Shown in pieces: positions 1 through 7,754 of a stretch of DNA of 64,000 bases. The translations under genes and the position numbers were made by a program. The stretch is from an uncultured Odoribacter sp. (GTDB lineage: Bacteria; Bacteroidota; Bacteroidia; Bacteroidales; Marinifilaceae): the NCBI GenBank assembly GCA_910588375.1, contig CAJUQA010000005.1, positions 62,001 through 126,000 on the forward strand, given 5' to 3'. Every line of letters begins with the position of its first letter. The first letter of the stretch is position 1. Under the pieces are notes generated by a model that was not told the DNA's origin, did not search any database, and was given only the letters and a program-made list of their open reading frames with translations.

Positions 1-51
1 GAGGAACAGAAAGAACTTATAAAAGCTGCTGGTGGGATATTCCAAGATTAA
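1..51 (+). CDS. C-terminal end of an unidentified prophage gene
   Basis: Only the last 16 codons are in the window, ending EEQKELIKAAGGIFQD and a TAA stop at 49-51. Too little remains to name it. It reads in the same direction as the prophage genes that follow, with a 25-base gap to the next start, so it is probably part of the same prophage. Confidence 0.4.
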   Translation, partial: EEQKELIKAAGGIFQD

Positions 52-76
52 TGTATGATATCTTAAAATTTAAAAT

Positions 77-694
77 ATGGAAGCAGATAGTCAAAAGTCA
101 ACGGAAGACATATTAAATTTTCCGGAATTGCCTAATAATTTGAGTATTGGAAAACAGGTACCGAATTGGGGAAATGATGCTGTTTTGAAAGGGATTTACT
201 ATCATTTTGAAAACTTAGTAAAGAAAATACCTGAAGGGACAGTAAGAGTATACATCCATACACATGGGTTAGAGATAGAAGGGGGATTTGAATTTTATAG
301 AATCCATAACTCTCAGATTATTAGTTTAGAGAAAACAACTGAGAGTGAATTAATAAAAATGGATAAATCTGTTATTGGGCGGGCTGTAGTTGGAGGACTT
401 ATTTTAGGACCTTTAGGTGCAATCATAGGAGGAATTTCCGGAATTGGTACAAAAGAAAAAATATCTGAAAAGAATTATTTGATAATAAATTTTTGGGATT
501 TAGAAACAAAAGCAGCTCAGACTTTGCTGATACGAAGCTCTGCTAATCCTGTATTATTCATTGCTCGGCAAAAAAAAGAAAGAGAGAAGAATCAAATAAC
601 CGGTCGTCAGGCCGAGCCTAACTCAATGCCTATTTGGCTAATAATTTGTATTGCTATAATTTTAATAGGAGCGATACTATTATTCTTTTTATAA
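77..694 (+). CDS. Hypothetical membrane-anchored prophage protein
   Basis: 205 residues of unknown function. The first ~110 residues look soluble (mixed alpha/beta). Residues ~115-140 form a Gly-rich hydrophobic stretch (GRAVVGGLILGPLGAIIGG), and residues ~187-204 are a C-terminal transmembrane helix ending in LLFFL, with a charged linker (KKEREKN) before it. It has no signal peptide, so the bulk should be cytoplasmic with a tail anchor. The base composition is lower in GC than the structural genes downstream, and a separate promoter box follows it at 702. That fits an accessory (moron) gene of the prophage rather than a virion gene, but this is inference. The ATG at 77 is the first in frame after a stop. 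Confidence 0.6.
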   Translation: MEADSQKSTEDILNFPELPNNLSIGKQVPNWGNDAVLKGIYYHFENLVKKIPEGTVRVYIHTHGLEIEGGFEFYRIHNSQIISLEKTTESELIKMDKSVIGRAVVGGLILGPLGAIIGGISGIGTKEKISEKNYLIINFWDLETKAAQTLLIRSSANPVLFIARQKKEREKNQITGRQAEPNSMPIWLIICIAIILIGAILLFFL

Positions 695-701
695 AGTTCC
701 T

Positions 702-709
702 TATCTTTG
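702..709 (+). promoter_or_regulatory. Promoter -7 box TATCTTTG
   Basis: A perfect Bacteroides -7 box (TAnnTTTG) directly after the stop of the preceding gene. No clear TTTG lies at the -33 position. It differs from the prophage promoter class at 2416, 2919, 7183, 10380 and 18086 because it lacks the TTGTCCT element. A transcript from here would begin with the folded region 710-890. Confidence 0.5.
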
Positions 710-890
710 TACCGTTCCCGTCGGGGAATATACAGTTAAGATACTGTGTACGCTTACGTAAGTATTCTCGGTACGAAAATTCGCCAGATTGTAATACCAA
801 CAGAGAAGAACTCGCAAGCGTACTGCGTGATATACGTGGTGCGCTTTGTTTTGTTCAATCTGTTGGTGGTTCTGGCGAGCCTTCGTGCCG
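710..890 (+). ncRNA. Candidate structured RNA with nested stem-loops
   Basis: There is no convincing protein here, but the base pairing is extensive. A 5-bp hairpin lies at 715-719/724-728 with loop GTCG. A bulged hairpin lies at 741-765 (ATACT/AGTAT and TACG/CGTA). A three-tier stem follows: 769-787 with 872-890 (17 of 19 positions pair, two as G-U), 796-803 with 860-867 (8 of 8), and 816-828 with 834-846 (13 bp including G-U pairs, loop GATAT). A TATCTTTG promoter box lies immediately upstream. There is no U-run after 890, so it could be a free RNA, the leader of the 921 gene, or a DNA-level structure. The family is not recognised. Confidence 0.4.
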
Positions 891-920
891 GTTGTTTAAA
901 ACATCGCATCACGTTTTCGC

Positions 921-1175
921 ATGTATAAAAGATGCTTTCCATATCTTGCCGGCCTGATACTCCTTATCATTGGGGTGACTCTTTTCTATTACGATAATCT
1001 GCAGGAACAGAAGCGCGACCGGGCTTACGAACAGGGAATAAAAGCCATTGACCAGCAGCTGGTCAAAATCCGCCGCGAACATGAATTGATAAACGACAAC
1101 GGTCCTGATTGGCAGGAAAAATGGGACGAATATATCCGGGAAGAATTAGCTTTTGATGATTTTGGACCTGTCTAA
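921..1175 (+). CDS. Small membrane-anchored prophage protein
   Basis: 84 residues. Residues ~6-25 are one hydrophobic helix (LAGLILLIIGVTLFYY) after a short basic start, followed by a charged, probably helical segment rich in Glu, Gln, Lys and Arg, and an acidic tail (ELAFDDFGPV). The predicted topology is N-in with a periplasmic or extracytoplasmic coiled region. It sits between the folded region 710-890 and a strong terminator at 1260. The function is unknown. A role at the envelope during lysis or exclusion is possible but not shown. Confidence 0.5.
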   Translation: MYKRCFPYLAGLILLIIGVTLFYYDNLQEQKRDRAYEQGIKAIDQQLVKIRREHELINDNGPDWQEKWDEYIREELAFDDFGPV

Positions 1176-1259
1176 GCGTTTTTTTATGTTCAAATTTGGT
1201 CAATTCAAAAAAAATCCTCACTTTCGTGGTGTTCAAGTATATCAAGAGACGGAGATAGG

Positions 1260-1289
1260 CCGCCTCGGAATCCCTCGGCGGATTTTTTG
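1260..1289 (+). terminator. Rho-independent terminator
   Basis: The stem CCGCC (1260-1264) pairs with GGCGG (1277-1281) and is followed by ATTTTTTG. It ends the unit containing the 921 gene and separates it from the small genes starting at about 1435. Confidence 0.55.
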
Positions 1290-1434
1290 TACCCTATCAG
1301 AAACAAACTATATTATAAGCGGTGTGTACCCCCGTTTCGGCAGCTTAATGGCGTCGAAAGGTCTCTTGAGATACTTGAACAGCGGGACAGGCACGCCGCT
1401 TTTCTGTTGCCTACAAATGTTCAAATCTCAAGTT

Positions 1435-1641
1435 ATGCAAAACATGAACTTATCTACGGTTACCCCGGAGGCGGTAGCCCAGCAGAAAACCTTAGTCGAC
1501 AATTTGCACGCATCCCTTATGCGTCGTCTTCACTCGGATGATTTCGAATCGTATCGCCAGCGTTGGGCCAAGGCTCGAGCCTTACTTTCCGAAATGCAGG
1601 GAGCTTTATACTTTGCCCGGAAGGAGGTGTGCCATGGATGA
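1435..1641 (+). CDS. Hypothetical small prophage protein
   Basis: 68 residues, mainly helical and without membrane segments: MQNMNLSTVTPEAV at the start and a basic, Leu/Arg-rich centre (NLHASLMRRL). The stop overlaps the next start (ATGGATGA), so it is translationally coupled to the gene at 1634. An in-frame ATG at 1417 would add six residues, and the frame stays open farther upstream, but that part (from 1153) crosses the terminator at 1260 and looks non-coding. It is the first of four short tandem genes ahead of the tail genes. No family is recognised. Confidence 0.5.
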   Translation: MQNMNLSTVTPEAVAQQKTLVDNLHASLMRRLHSDDFESYRQRWAKARALLSEMQGALYFARKEVCHG

Positions 1642-1873
1642 TATTGTTGCAAAAAGACAGAAATTAAAAGGGATGATTCAGAAACAAGCCGAAGTAATTG
1701 CTGAATTTACAACCGTTTTTGAATTTGACGAAAAAGCCGATCCGGATATTTTGACAGGGATAGAACGTATAATGGCGAGCAGTTATCAGGACCTTTCATC
1801 CGGATTTTTCAGTATGGTAGAGTTATCGGGAGAACTTTTAATAGAGGAGGTGCGTCATGGCAATGAACATTGA
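1634..1873 (+). CDS. Hypothetical small prophage protein
   Basis: 79 residues. The start at 1634 is chosen because a strong Shine-Dalgarno sequence (GGAGGTG, 1623-1629) lies at the right distance, and the in-frame sequence upstream overlaps the previous gene. The protein begins MDDIVAKRQKLKGMIQKQ and is helical and acidic, with no membrane segment. It overlaps the previous gene by 8 bases and the next one by 17. The position before the tape measure gene suggests a head-tail connector or tail-assembly role. That is inferred from gene order only. Confidence 0.6.
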   Translation: MDDIVAKRQKLKGMIQKQAEVIAEFTTVFEFDEKADPDILTGIERIMASSYQDLSSGFFSMVELSGELLIEEVRHGNEH

Positions 1874-2102
1874 AGGAGTGCGTTTTTCCAGTGAGATGCT
1901 TTCGGAACTCCAGTATATTCAGGAACCGGAGGTTGCAAGGATGACTTTAGAGAACATTGATTCTGTCATAGGTTATATTTTGGATCCAGTACCGAACGTC
2001 AGTGATGCAAAACGAATCGACTTGATAACAACGCTGCATAACCTATCGACATTCATTAAGATTTTATCACGAAAGGAGGCCAGCAATGAAGAGAAAAAAT
2101 GA
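1857..2102 (+). CDS. Hypothetical small prophage protein
   Basis: 81 residues, helical (MAMNIEGVRFSSEMLSELQ at the start), with a very acidic and basic C-terminal tail (RKEASNEEKK). A strong Shine-Dalgarno sequence GGAGGT (1846-1851) sets the start. The gene overlaps both neighbours, so the four small genes form one tightly coupled operon. The function is unknown. Overlapping reading frames of this kind are typical where phages encode tail-assembly chaperones, but no slippery sequence was identified. Confidence 0.6.
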   Translation: MAMNIEGVRFSSEMLSELQYIQEPEVARMTLENIDSVIGYILDPVPNVSDAKRIDLITTLHNLSTFIKILSRKEASNEEKK

Positions 2103-2388
2103 AAAAACTCCGGAGGGGGAAAGTCCTTCCCGGCAGCCGGAAACCTCTCCGGAAGTATTTGAGTTGCTCAATGCGTTTACGGCACATTTAAAGCCGGCAA
2201 ATTCTATCGTCGAGGCGACCAAGCGGTACACAACACAAGAAATCATCGCTGCTATCAAAGAGTTTAACGGTGATTTGATAATAAGAGACAGTGTGGTGGT
2301 GGAATATTTGGAAAAGCGTGGATTCCACTACGAGGCACTGCCTGACCTTTACAGCCTTAAATTCCATTGGCTGTTCGCTGAAAAGTAG
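2086..2388 (+). CDS. Hypothetical small prophage protein
   Basis: 100 residues. A Shine-Dalgarno sequence AAAGGAGG (2072-2079) supports the ATG at 2086. The first ~25 residues are polar and Pro/Ser/Glu-rich and probably disordered. The rest looks folded and resembles a helix-turn-helix-like region (TTQEIIAAIKEFNGDLI followed by VVEYLEKRGF), reminiscent of small DNA-binding or adaptor proteins. This is only a pattern impression. It is the last gene before the terminator at 2398. Confidence 0.55.
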   Translation: MKRKNEKTPEGESPSRQPETSPEVFELLNAFTAHLKPANSIVEATKRYTTQEIIAAIKEFNGDLIIRDSVVVEYLEKRGFHYEALPDLYSLKFHWLFAEK

Positions 2389-2397
2389 GTAGTGCCG

Positions 2398-2427
2398 GGA
2401 CAGCTCCTTCGGGGGCTGTCCTTTTTG
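2398..2427 (+). terminator. Terminator with UUCG tetraloop, overlapping a promoter
   Basis: A 10-bp stem, GGACAGCTCC (2398-2407) with GGGGCTGTCC (2412-2421, one G-U), is closed by the stable TTCG loop and followed by TTTTTG. It ends the small-gene operon. Its 3' arm also supplies the CTGTCCT element of the promoter at 2416-2452, so the stop and restart signals share bases. Confidence 0.85.
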
Positions 2428-2452
2428 TTTCTTTCCTCTTCCGGTAGTTTTG
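2416..2452 (+). promoter_or_regulatory. Prophage promoter (CTGTCCT-N22-TAGTTTTG)
   Basis: CTGTCCT (2416-2422), exactly 22 bases, then TAGTTTTG (2445-2452), which fits the Bacteroides -7 consensus TAnnTTTG. This is one of five copies with identical spacing in the prophage (see 2919, 7183, 10380, 18086). It drives the gene at 2468, whose ATG is 16 bases after the box, so the leader must be very short. Confidence 0.65.
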
Positions 2453-2467
2453 CCGGAAAATAATACA

Positions 2468-2905
2468 ATGCTTACAGATGATTTTATAAAGGGAGCCTTC
2501 ATTCGCAAGGCAGTAGATGAAGACCTGCAGACTATCCGGGAACGTCAGCTTATGATTGTTCGGGATGGGGAGTACCGTCATGGAGCCGGTGGATATCAGG
2601 CATCACTTCGTAAAGGTCCTTTAATGAATCAACGAACTGAACGTTTAATTTCTGCCTTGTCGGGTAATGCCTATCAAGTCTCCGGTTCCGGAGCTCAGCT
2701 CGAATTCCGGTCAACAGTCCCCATATATATCCGTTTCCTTGATATGAAACATTTGGGGAATTGGCGGATTTATAATCGGCAGATATGGGGTATTCTTTAC
2801 AATAACGCCTATCAGGAAATCCGGTTCGGGTTCACAGATGAAGTCCGGGAATTTCTTCGGAAGAGTCTGGATCCGCATCATTATAACGTAAAATTCAGGG
2901 TCTGA
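2468..2905 (+). CDS. Hypothetical prophage structural/assembly protein
   Basis: 145 residues, no signal or membrane segment. It starts MLTDDFIKGAFIRKAVDED, is rich in Arg, Tyr and Ile, and ends HHYNVKFRV. A TTG six codons upstream is in frame but lies inside the promoter box, so the ATG at 2468 is preferred. It sits alone between a terminator-promoter and the promoter of the tape measure gene. Phages often place a tail-completion or tape-measure chaperone gene here. No family is recognised. Confidence 0.55.
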   Translation: MLTDDFIKGAFIRKAVDEDLQTIRERQLMIVRDGEYRHGAGGYQASLRKGPLMNQRTERLISALSGNAYQVSGSGAQLEFRSTVPIYIRFLDMKHLGNWRIYNRQIWGILYNNAYQEIRFGFTDEVREFLRKSLDPHHYNVKFRV

Positions 2906-2918
2906 CCTCCCTCCTTTT

Positions 2919-2955
2919 TTGTCCTTCAGTATCCAAGTGTGCCCCGGTACTTTCG
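2919..2955 (+). promoter_or_regulatory. Prophage promoter (TTGTCCT-N22-TACTTTCG)
   Basis: TTGTCCT (2919-2925), 22 bases, then TACTTTCG (2948-2955), one mismatch from TAnnTTTG. It lies between the stop at 2905 and the tape measure ATG at 2976. It is the second copy of the prophage promoter class. Confidence 0.65.
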
Positions 2956-2976
2956 CTTATCAAAACCGATAAGCGA
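2953..2976 (+). promoter_or_regulatory. Perfect dyad between promoter and tape measure start
   Basis: TCGCTTATC (2953-2961) and GATAAGCGA (2968-2976) form a perfect 9-bp inverted repeat with a 6-base centre. The left arm overlaps the end of the -7 box and the right arm ends on the A of the start codon. Position and symmetry fit an operator, or a hairpin limiting translation of the tape measure gene. Neither is proven. Confidence 0.4.
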
Positions 2977-5900
2977 TGGCAAAAAAACTTACAGAAGATG
3001 AAATAAAATGGATCCTGTCACTGGATGCCACACAGGCGCAACAATCCATTCATAAACTCACCAAGGCAAACAAAGAACTGGAGAGCAGTAATAAGGCAAT
3101 CCGGGCTGAAATGGCCAAACTCACTGCTCAAGGGAAAGCGAACTCGGCCGAGTATGAGAATTTAAACCGGCAGCTCAAAGCCAATTCCGAAGCGATATCC
3201 AAAAACAAAGCCCAAATCCGGGAGCATGAGAAAACGCTCGGACTGGAAAACATGACTTTGAAGCAGCTGGAGAAACGTTACAAGGAACTCCAGAGCGAAC
3301 TTAAAAATACTTCTAAAAATCTCCAGCCACAGCAATGGAGTAAGCTGAACAAGGAACTCCGGGAGACTTCCGTTGCCATGGGCCGGGTGGGCAATGAGAC
3401 AAAAAAAGCTACCGGTATTTTCGGGGGACTTAGCAAGATTAAAGCCACCGTCCTGGGTGGCTTTATGGCTCTTGGGAGTTACATCGGGACTCAGTTTATC
3501 GGAGCTATCCGGAACGCTTTCACAACCATTGTCGGTTTTGAGAGTGCAAACAGTGAACTGGCAGCCATTTTGGGCAAAAAGAAAAAAGATATTTCCGAAC
3601 TGACCGAAGATGCCAAACGGCTGGGAGCAGCTACGAAATACACAGCCGGCGAAGTAACCGGCTTACAGATAGAGCTGGCAAAGTTAGGTTTCAATAACAG
3701 TGAAATACTACAGTCAACAGAGCCGATACTTCAATTTGCAGAGGCTACCGGATCCGAATTGCCGGCTGCAGCCAAACTCGCCGGAGCTGCCCTCCGGGCT
3801 TTCAATCTTCCGGCAACAGAAACAGGACGAGTAGTTTCTGCTATGGCCGTAGCAACTACCAAATCGGCCTTGGACTTCGGATTCCTTGAAAGCTCTCTTT
3901 CTACCATTGCACCGGTAGCCCGGACTTTCGGATTTTCCATAGAGGAAACAACTGCTTTGCTCGGTGTGTTGGCCGATAGTGGTTTCGATGCCTCTTCTGC
4001 TGCCACGGCCACTCGAAACATATTGCTGAATTTGGCTGATGGCTCCGGGAAACTGGCCATAGCCCTTGGCCAGCCAATCAAATCGCTTGATGATCTGGCT
4101 CCGGCACTTGTTAAGCTCCGGGATTCCGGCGTAGATCTGGCTACAACTCTTGAACTTACGGATAAACGAAGTGTGGCTGCGTTTAACACCTTCCTCCAAT
4201 CGGCAGAGAAGGCTACTACTCTCCGGGATTCCATTACGGATGCCGGTGGAGCATTGAAAGAAATGGCCGAAGAGAAATTGGATAGTGTCGCCGGATCCGC
4301 CAAAATCATGGAAAGTGCGCTCGAGGGATTGATACTTAAATTTTATGAATCCCGGGGAATCATGAAGGCGGTTATTGACGGAATTACCGGGATTATTAAC
4401 GCTCTGAGCTGGTGCATCGGTAAATTTACCGAATATCGGGCAATACTGATTCCTCTGACTTCTGCCATGGTTGCGTATGTTGCCGTACTTAAAACTTCTG
4501 TTGCTTGGAAAAAGAAAAATGCGATTGCCACCGGTGAACAAATCGCCATGAGCAAAACTGAAACTCTTTTGGCAAAGCTATCGGCTACCGCCATTGCCGC
4601 TAAAAATACACTGCTCGGAGTTTTAACCGGAAAAATCAAGCTGGCGACAGTGGCTCAAAAGGCATGGAATATCATGATGTCTTTGAATCCGATCGGTGCA
4701 ATTATCTCCCTTGTTGCTGGTCTGGTGACAGCCCTCGTCATGTTTGCCAGCAAAAGTTCCGCAGCGGCGAAAGCCCAGAAACGGCTCAACGAGATACAAA
4801 AGGAGTTCACCGTTAATCTTGCGGCCGAACGGGCTGAAATGGATTATCTGTTTAAAGTGGCAAAAAATGCCAATGCCGGTACTGACACCCGGCGTACTGC
4901 CATCAAACTGCTGAACGAAAAATATGGAGAATACCTGCCTTCTTTGTTGACTGAAAAAAGTACACTCGAGGAAATCGAAAAGGCCCAGCGTTATGCAAAT
5001 GACGAATTGGTACGTTCTCTTTCATTGAAAGCCAAAAAACAGGCTCTTGAAGAAACAACAAAGGCTTATATGGAAGACTACGAAGAGATGTATAATAAAT
5101 TTATCAAACGCATCTCAAGAGGTAAAAGTGAAGAACAGAAACAGGTTATACAGGCGCAAGTAAATGATATTATTTCATGGTTAAAAGACAATAAGATAGA
5201 GTATAATTTAGATACTAAAGCGATAAAATCGACTCAAAAAGCCTATGATGAGATGTCCGCAAAGTTTGCGTTGTTCAATAAAGAAAACAGTGTAAGTGGA
5301 ACGGATACACGGAATTGGATGCTTTCCTTGCTCGGTACTACACAGAAGATGAACCGGGAACTCGACCGGCAGTCTCAATATTACGATAATATTGCCAACA
5401 GCATTACCTCCACTAAAAAAGTGTCGGCCGCAAAAAACGGGAATGACGCAACTCCGGAAAAAACAGTCGAGGAAACCTCGCTGATAAAAAAACTGGAAGA
5501 ACGAAAAAAGAAAGTACAGCAGGTATGGAAAGAAGACACAGAGGCCAATATTGCTCTGAAGAACAAAGAGCTGGAACAAATAGACAAGGAAATTGAACGG
5601 CTTAAAAATTTGGGGAAAGTAAAAGCTGACGATAAGGCGAAAAACAAAGAGAAAAAGGCCCAAGAGCAAAAAAAGAAAACGGAGGAAAAGAAAGACAAAG
5701 AAACGGTCACTTCATTGAAAAAGTCCAATACTTCTGCATTAAACGGGGAAGAAGCCCGGTATAAAAAGCAGAAGATTGAACTGGATAATTTTTTGGGATC
5801 CCAGAAAATAAGTCAAGAGCAGCATGACATGATGATGCTCACCATTGATGCCGCTACTGCTGAAAAACGGTTGAATATTGCGAAGCAGTATTTGACCGAT

Positions 5901-7181
5901 GCCGAGGCTCTCGAGCTTCATAGCGGCCAAAAGAAAAAGGAAATTGTCGAGGAAGCTAATCAAAAAGTTTTGGATGCCGAGGCTGCACTGGCAAAAGCCC
6001 GGGCCAAACAGACGAAGGCACTTGAGAATATGCTTCCGGAGTTTAAGGATAAATTCAATCTGACAAATCAGGAAGACGAACTTAATCTCCAGTTGAAAGT
6101 GCTTGAGGCTTCCTATCAAGCCCGGTTGCAAATGGCCCGGGAAAATGGCAAGGACACCACATCCCTGACTGCTGCTTATGAACAGGCAAAAAACAATATT
6201 CTTCAGAAAGCTGAAGACGAACGGCGGGGCATTCGTTCCCAATATGGACTGGTGACGATGAAAGAACAGTTCCGTGCCGAACTACAGGTACTTAAAGCTA
6301 ATCATCGGAAGGGTCTCCTTTCGGAAAAAGAGTACCAGAAAGCCAGGGGAAAACTGGCGAAAGAATATTATTTGGGAGAAGTTCAACGCTGGACTTCTTT
6401 AGCCAGTGGCGCAATCGGTGCGCTTCAGGATGCTGAAATGGCTCGGATTGATGCGAAATATGATGCTGAAATTCAAGCGGCGCAAGGGAACACAGAAGAA
6501 GTAGAACGTCTGGAAACTGAAAAGGCCCAGAAAAAACTGGATGTGGAAAAGAAATATGCAGACGTTCAGTTTGCTATTAAGGTTAGCGAAATCATTGCCA
6601 ATACCGGTCTTTCAGTCATGACAGCTTTCGCACAACTCGGACCGATCGGCGGTGCTATTGCGGCAGCCATGCTGACGGCCACCGGAGCTATGCAGATTGC
6701 CGCTGCAAATGCTGAACGGCAAAAAGTAAAAAATATGACCTTGAATGGTGGTGGCGAGGGTGGCGGTAAAACTGCCGAGCGGGTTGTTTCCGGTTTTGCG
6801 GAGGGAGGATATACCGGCGATGGAGGACGATACGACGTAGCAGGTCACGTTCATCGGGGCGAGTATGTGGTTGCAGTTCCGGAAATGCGTAATCCTATCG
6901 TTCTGAATCATGTCCGGGCAATCGAGGCTTTCCGGCGCCAGCGTACTTCGGCCAATCCGCTGCCCGGGCAAGGATACGCAGAAGGCGGATATGTGGGAAC
7001 TGCCGCACAACCGAAAGAAGATTCGGAAAAGAAGATGATACTTGAAGCAATGGCCGGTTTAGTCAAAGAAATCAAGGAAATGAAAGGCAAACCGCTCAAA
7101 GCCTACACTGTTTACAGTGATAATCAGGCGGCCAACGAACTCATGTACAAGGCAGAAAAGGAATTCACAAAGGGTGCTTGA
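2976..7181 (+). CDS. Phage tail tape measure protein (TP901 type)
   Basis: 1401 residues. In tailed phages with long tails this protein sets tail length and travels ahead of the DNA. Residues ~15-140 are coiled coil (many Lys, Glu, Asn). Residues ~185-400 match the TP901 tape-measure core (GFESANSELAAILGKKK, then TAGEVTGLQIELAKLGF). Hydrophobic segments at ~490-510 and ~565-590 fit a membrane-penetrating part. Long charged helices run from ~820 to 1180, a second Ala-rich hydrophobic part lies near 1190-1240, and the C-terminus has the Gly-rich GFAEGGYTG and YAEGGYVG motifs usual at tape-measure ends. Its size, together with the holin and fibres downstream, indicates a siphovirus-like or contractile-tailed prophage. 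It has its own promoter (2919). Confidence 0.93.
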   Translation: MAKKLTEDEIKWILSLDATQAQQSIHKLTKANKELESSNKAIRAEMAKLTAQGKANSAEYENLNRQLKANSEAISKNKAQIREHEKTLGLENMTLKQLEKRYKELQSELKNTSKNLQPQQWSKLNKELRETSVAMGRVGNETKKATGIFGGLSKIKATVLGGFMALGSYIGTQFIGAIRNAFTTIVGFESANSELAAILGKKKKDISELTEDAKRLGAATKYTAGEVTGLQIELAKLGFNNSEILQSTEPILQFAEATGSELPAAAKLAGAALRAFNLPATETGRVVSAMAVATTKSALDFGFLESSLSTIAPVARTFGFSIEETTALLGVLADSGFDASSAATATRNILLNLADGSGKLAIALGQPIKSLDDLAPALVKLRDSGVDLATTLELTDKRSVAAFNTFLQSAEKATTLRDSITDAGGALKEMAEEKLDSVAGSAKIMESALEGLILKFYESRGIMKAVIDGITGIINALSWCIGKFTEYRAILIPLTSAMVAYVAVLKTSVAWKKKNAIATGEQIAMSKTETLLAKLSATAIAAKNTLLGVLTGKIKLATVAQKAWNIMMSLNPIGAIISLVAGLVTALVMFASKSSAAAKAQKRLNEIQKEFTVNLAAERAEMDYLFKVAKNANAGTDTRRTAIKLLNEKYGEYLPSLLTEKSTLEEIEKAQRYANDELVRSLSLKAKKQALEETTKAYMEDYEEMYNKFIKRISRGKSEEQKQVIQAQVNDIISWLKDNKIEYNLDTKAIKSTQKAYDEMSAKFALFNKENSVSGTDTRNWMLSLLGTTQKMNRELDRQSQYYDNIANSITSTKKVSAAKNGNDATPEKTVEETSLIKKLEERKKKVQQVWKEDTEANIALKNKELEQIDKEIERLKNLGKVKADDKAKNKEKKAQEQKKKTEEKKDKETVTSLKKSNTSALNGEEARYKKQKIELDNFLGSQKISQEQHDMMMLTIDAATAEKRLNIAKQYLTDAEALELHSGQKKKEIVEEANQKVLDAEAALAKARAKQTKALENMLPEFKDKFNLTNQEDELNLQLKVLEASYQARLQMARENGKDTTSLTAAYEQAKNNILQKAEDERRGIRSQYGLVTMKEQFRAELQVLKANHRKGLLSEKEYQKARGKLAKEYYLGEVQRWTSLASGAIGALQDAEMARIDAKYDAEIQAAQGNTEEVERLETEKAQKKLDVEKKYADVQFAIKVSEIIANTGLSVMTAFAQLGPIGGAIAAAMLTATGAMQIAAANAERQKVKNMTLNGGGEGGGKTAERVVSGFAEGGYTGDGGRYDVAGHVHRGEYVVAVPEMRNPIVLNHVRAIEAFRRQRTSANPLPGQGYAEGGYVGTAAQPKEDSEKKMILEAMAGLVKEIKEMKGKPLKAYTVYSDNQAANELMYKAEKEFTKGA

Positions 7182-7182
7182 T

Positions 7183-7219
7183 TTGTCCTTTATCTGAAAC
7201 ACACACACCACTAATTTTG
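7183..7219 (+). promoter_or_regulatory. Prophage promoter (TTGTCCT-N22-TAATTTTG)
   Basis: TTGTCCT (7183-7189), 22 bases, then a perfect TAnnTTTG box TAATTTTG (7212-7219), 14 bases before the holin ATG. It begins two bases after the tape measure stop. It is the third copy of the class and the best match. Confidence 0.7.
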
Positions 7220-7232
7220 AAATAAAAATGAG

Positions 7233-7754
7233 ATGAATAAAATGTTTGAATATCTGACCGACCAACCTTTTTTACGGTGGATTTTTACCGGTATAGGGGG
7301 ATTGTACGCTTATATACAACCGACTTACGTTTACCTCTGGGTATGTATATTCGCTATTCTTCTGGACTGTTTTTTTGCGTGGGATCTGGCTCGCCGGGTA
7401 GCGAAAAAATATGATCTTCCGAGAGATTTGGGAAAGTTCCAAAGCAAAAAAAGCGGCAAGGTATTTTTCTCCACTCTTCCGAAAGTCTATGGCTTAATTC
7501 TATTGATGTACTTTATGGACCAGATCTTGATACCCTTTCAAGAACTCTACCTGGCAAACATCACTGCTTTCGCATTTTGCGGGTGGGAAGCATATTCCTG
7601 TCTTGAAAACTGGTCATCCGAGAACATGAGTGCTTTTGCCCGTTTGCTGCAAAAAATCATGGTCAATAAAGCGGAGCGGGTGACAGGGATGCCCATTTCG
7701 GAATATCTGAAAGAAATAAAAAAGAAACAATCAAAAGACGAAAGAGATGAATAA
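7233..7754 (+). CDS. Phage holin-like membrane protein
   Basis: 173 residues with three or four hydrophobic segments (~15-55, ~85-105, ~110-125) and a basic, soluble C-terminus (EYLKEIKKKQSKDERDE). This layout fits the phage_holin_4 / toxin-secretion holin group found in Bacteroidota prophages, in which the inner membrane is opened for the endolysin. An in-frame ATG three codons on (7242) is an alternative start. The gene overlaps the next one by 8 bases. The pairing with a spanin-like protein directly downstream supports a lysis role. The endolysin is not adjacent but lies at 18136. Confidence 0.75.
   Translation: MNKMFEYLTDQPFLRWIFTGIGGLYAYIQPTYVYLWVCIFAILLDCFFAWDLARRVAKKYDLPRDLGKFQSKKSGKVFFSTLPKVYGLILLMYFMDQILIPFQELYLANITAFAFCGWEAYSCLENWSSENMSAFARLLQKIMVNKAERVTGMPISEYLKEIKKKQSKDERDE

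Noticed and set aside
634..957. Several overlapping frames of 60-107 codons on both strands between 634 and 957
   Set aside because: They overlap one another and the paired stems of 710-890, and have no ribosome site or family-like composition. They are best explained as by-products of the symmetrical sequence.
1857..2388. Programmed frameshift tail-assembly chaperone pair
   Set aside because: Overlapping genes stand at the right place ahead of the tape measure, but each has its own strong ribosome site and no slippery heptamer was identified.
3714..4541. 275-codon minus-strand frame opposite the tape measure gene
   Set aside because: Shadow of the tape measure gene. Low-complexity composition with many Ser, Arg and Cys and no recognisable domain.
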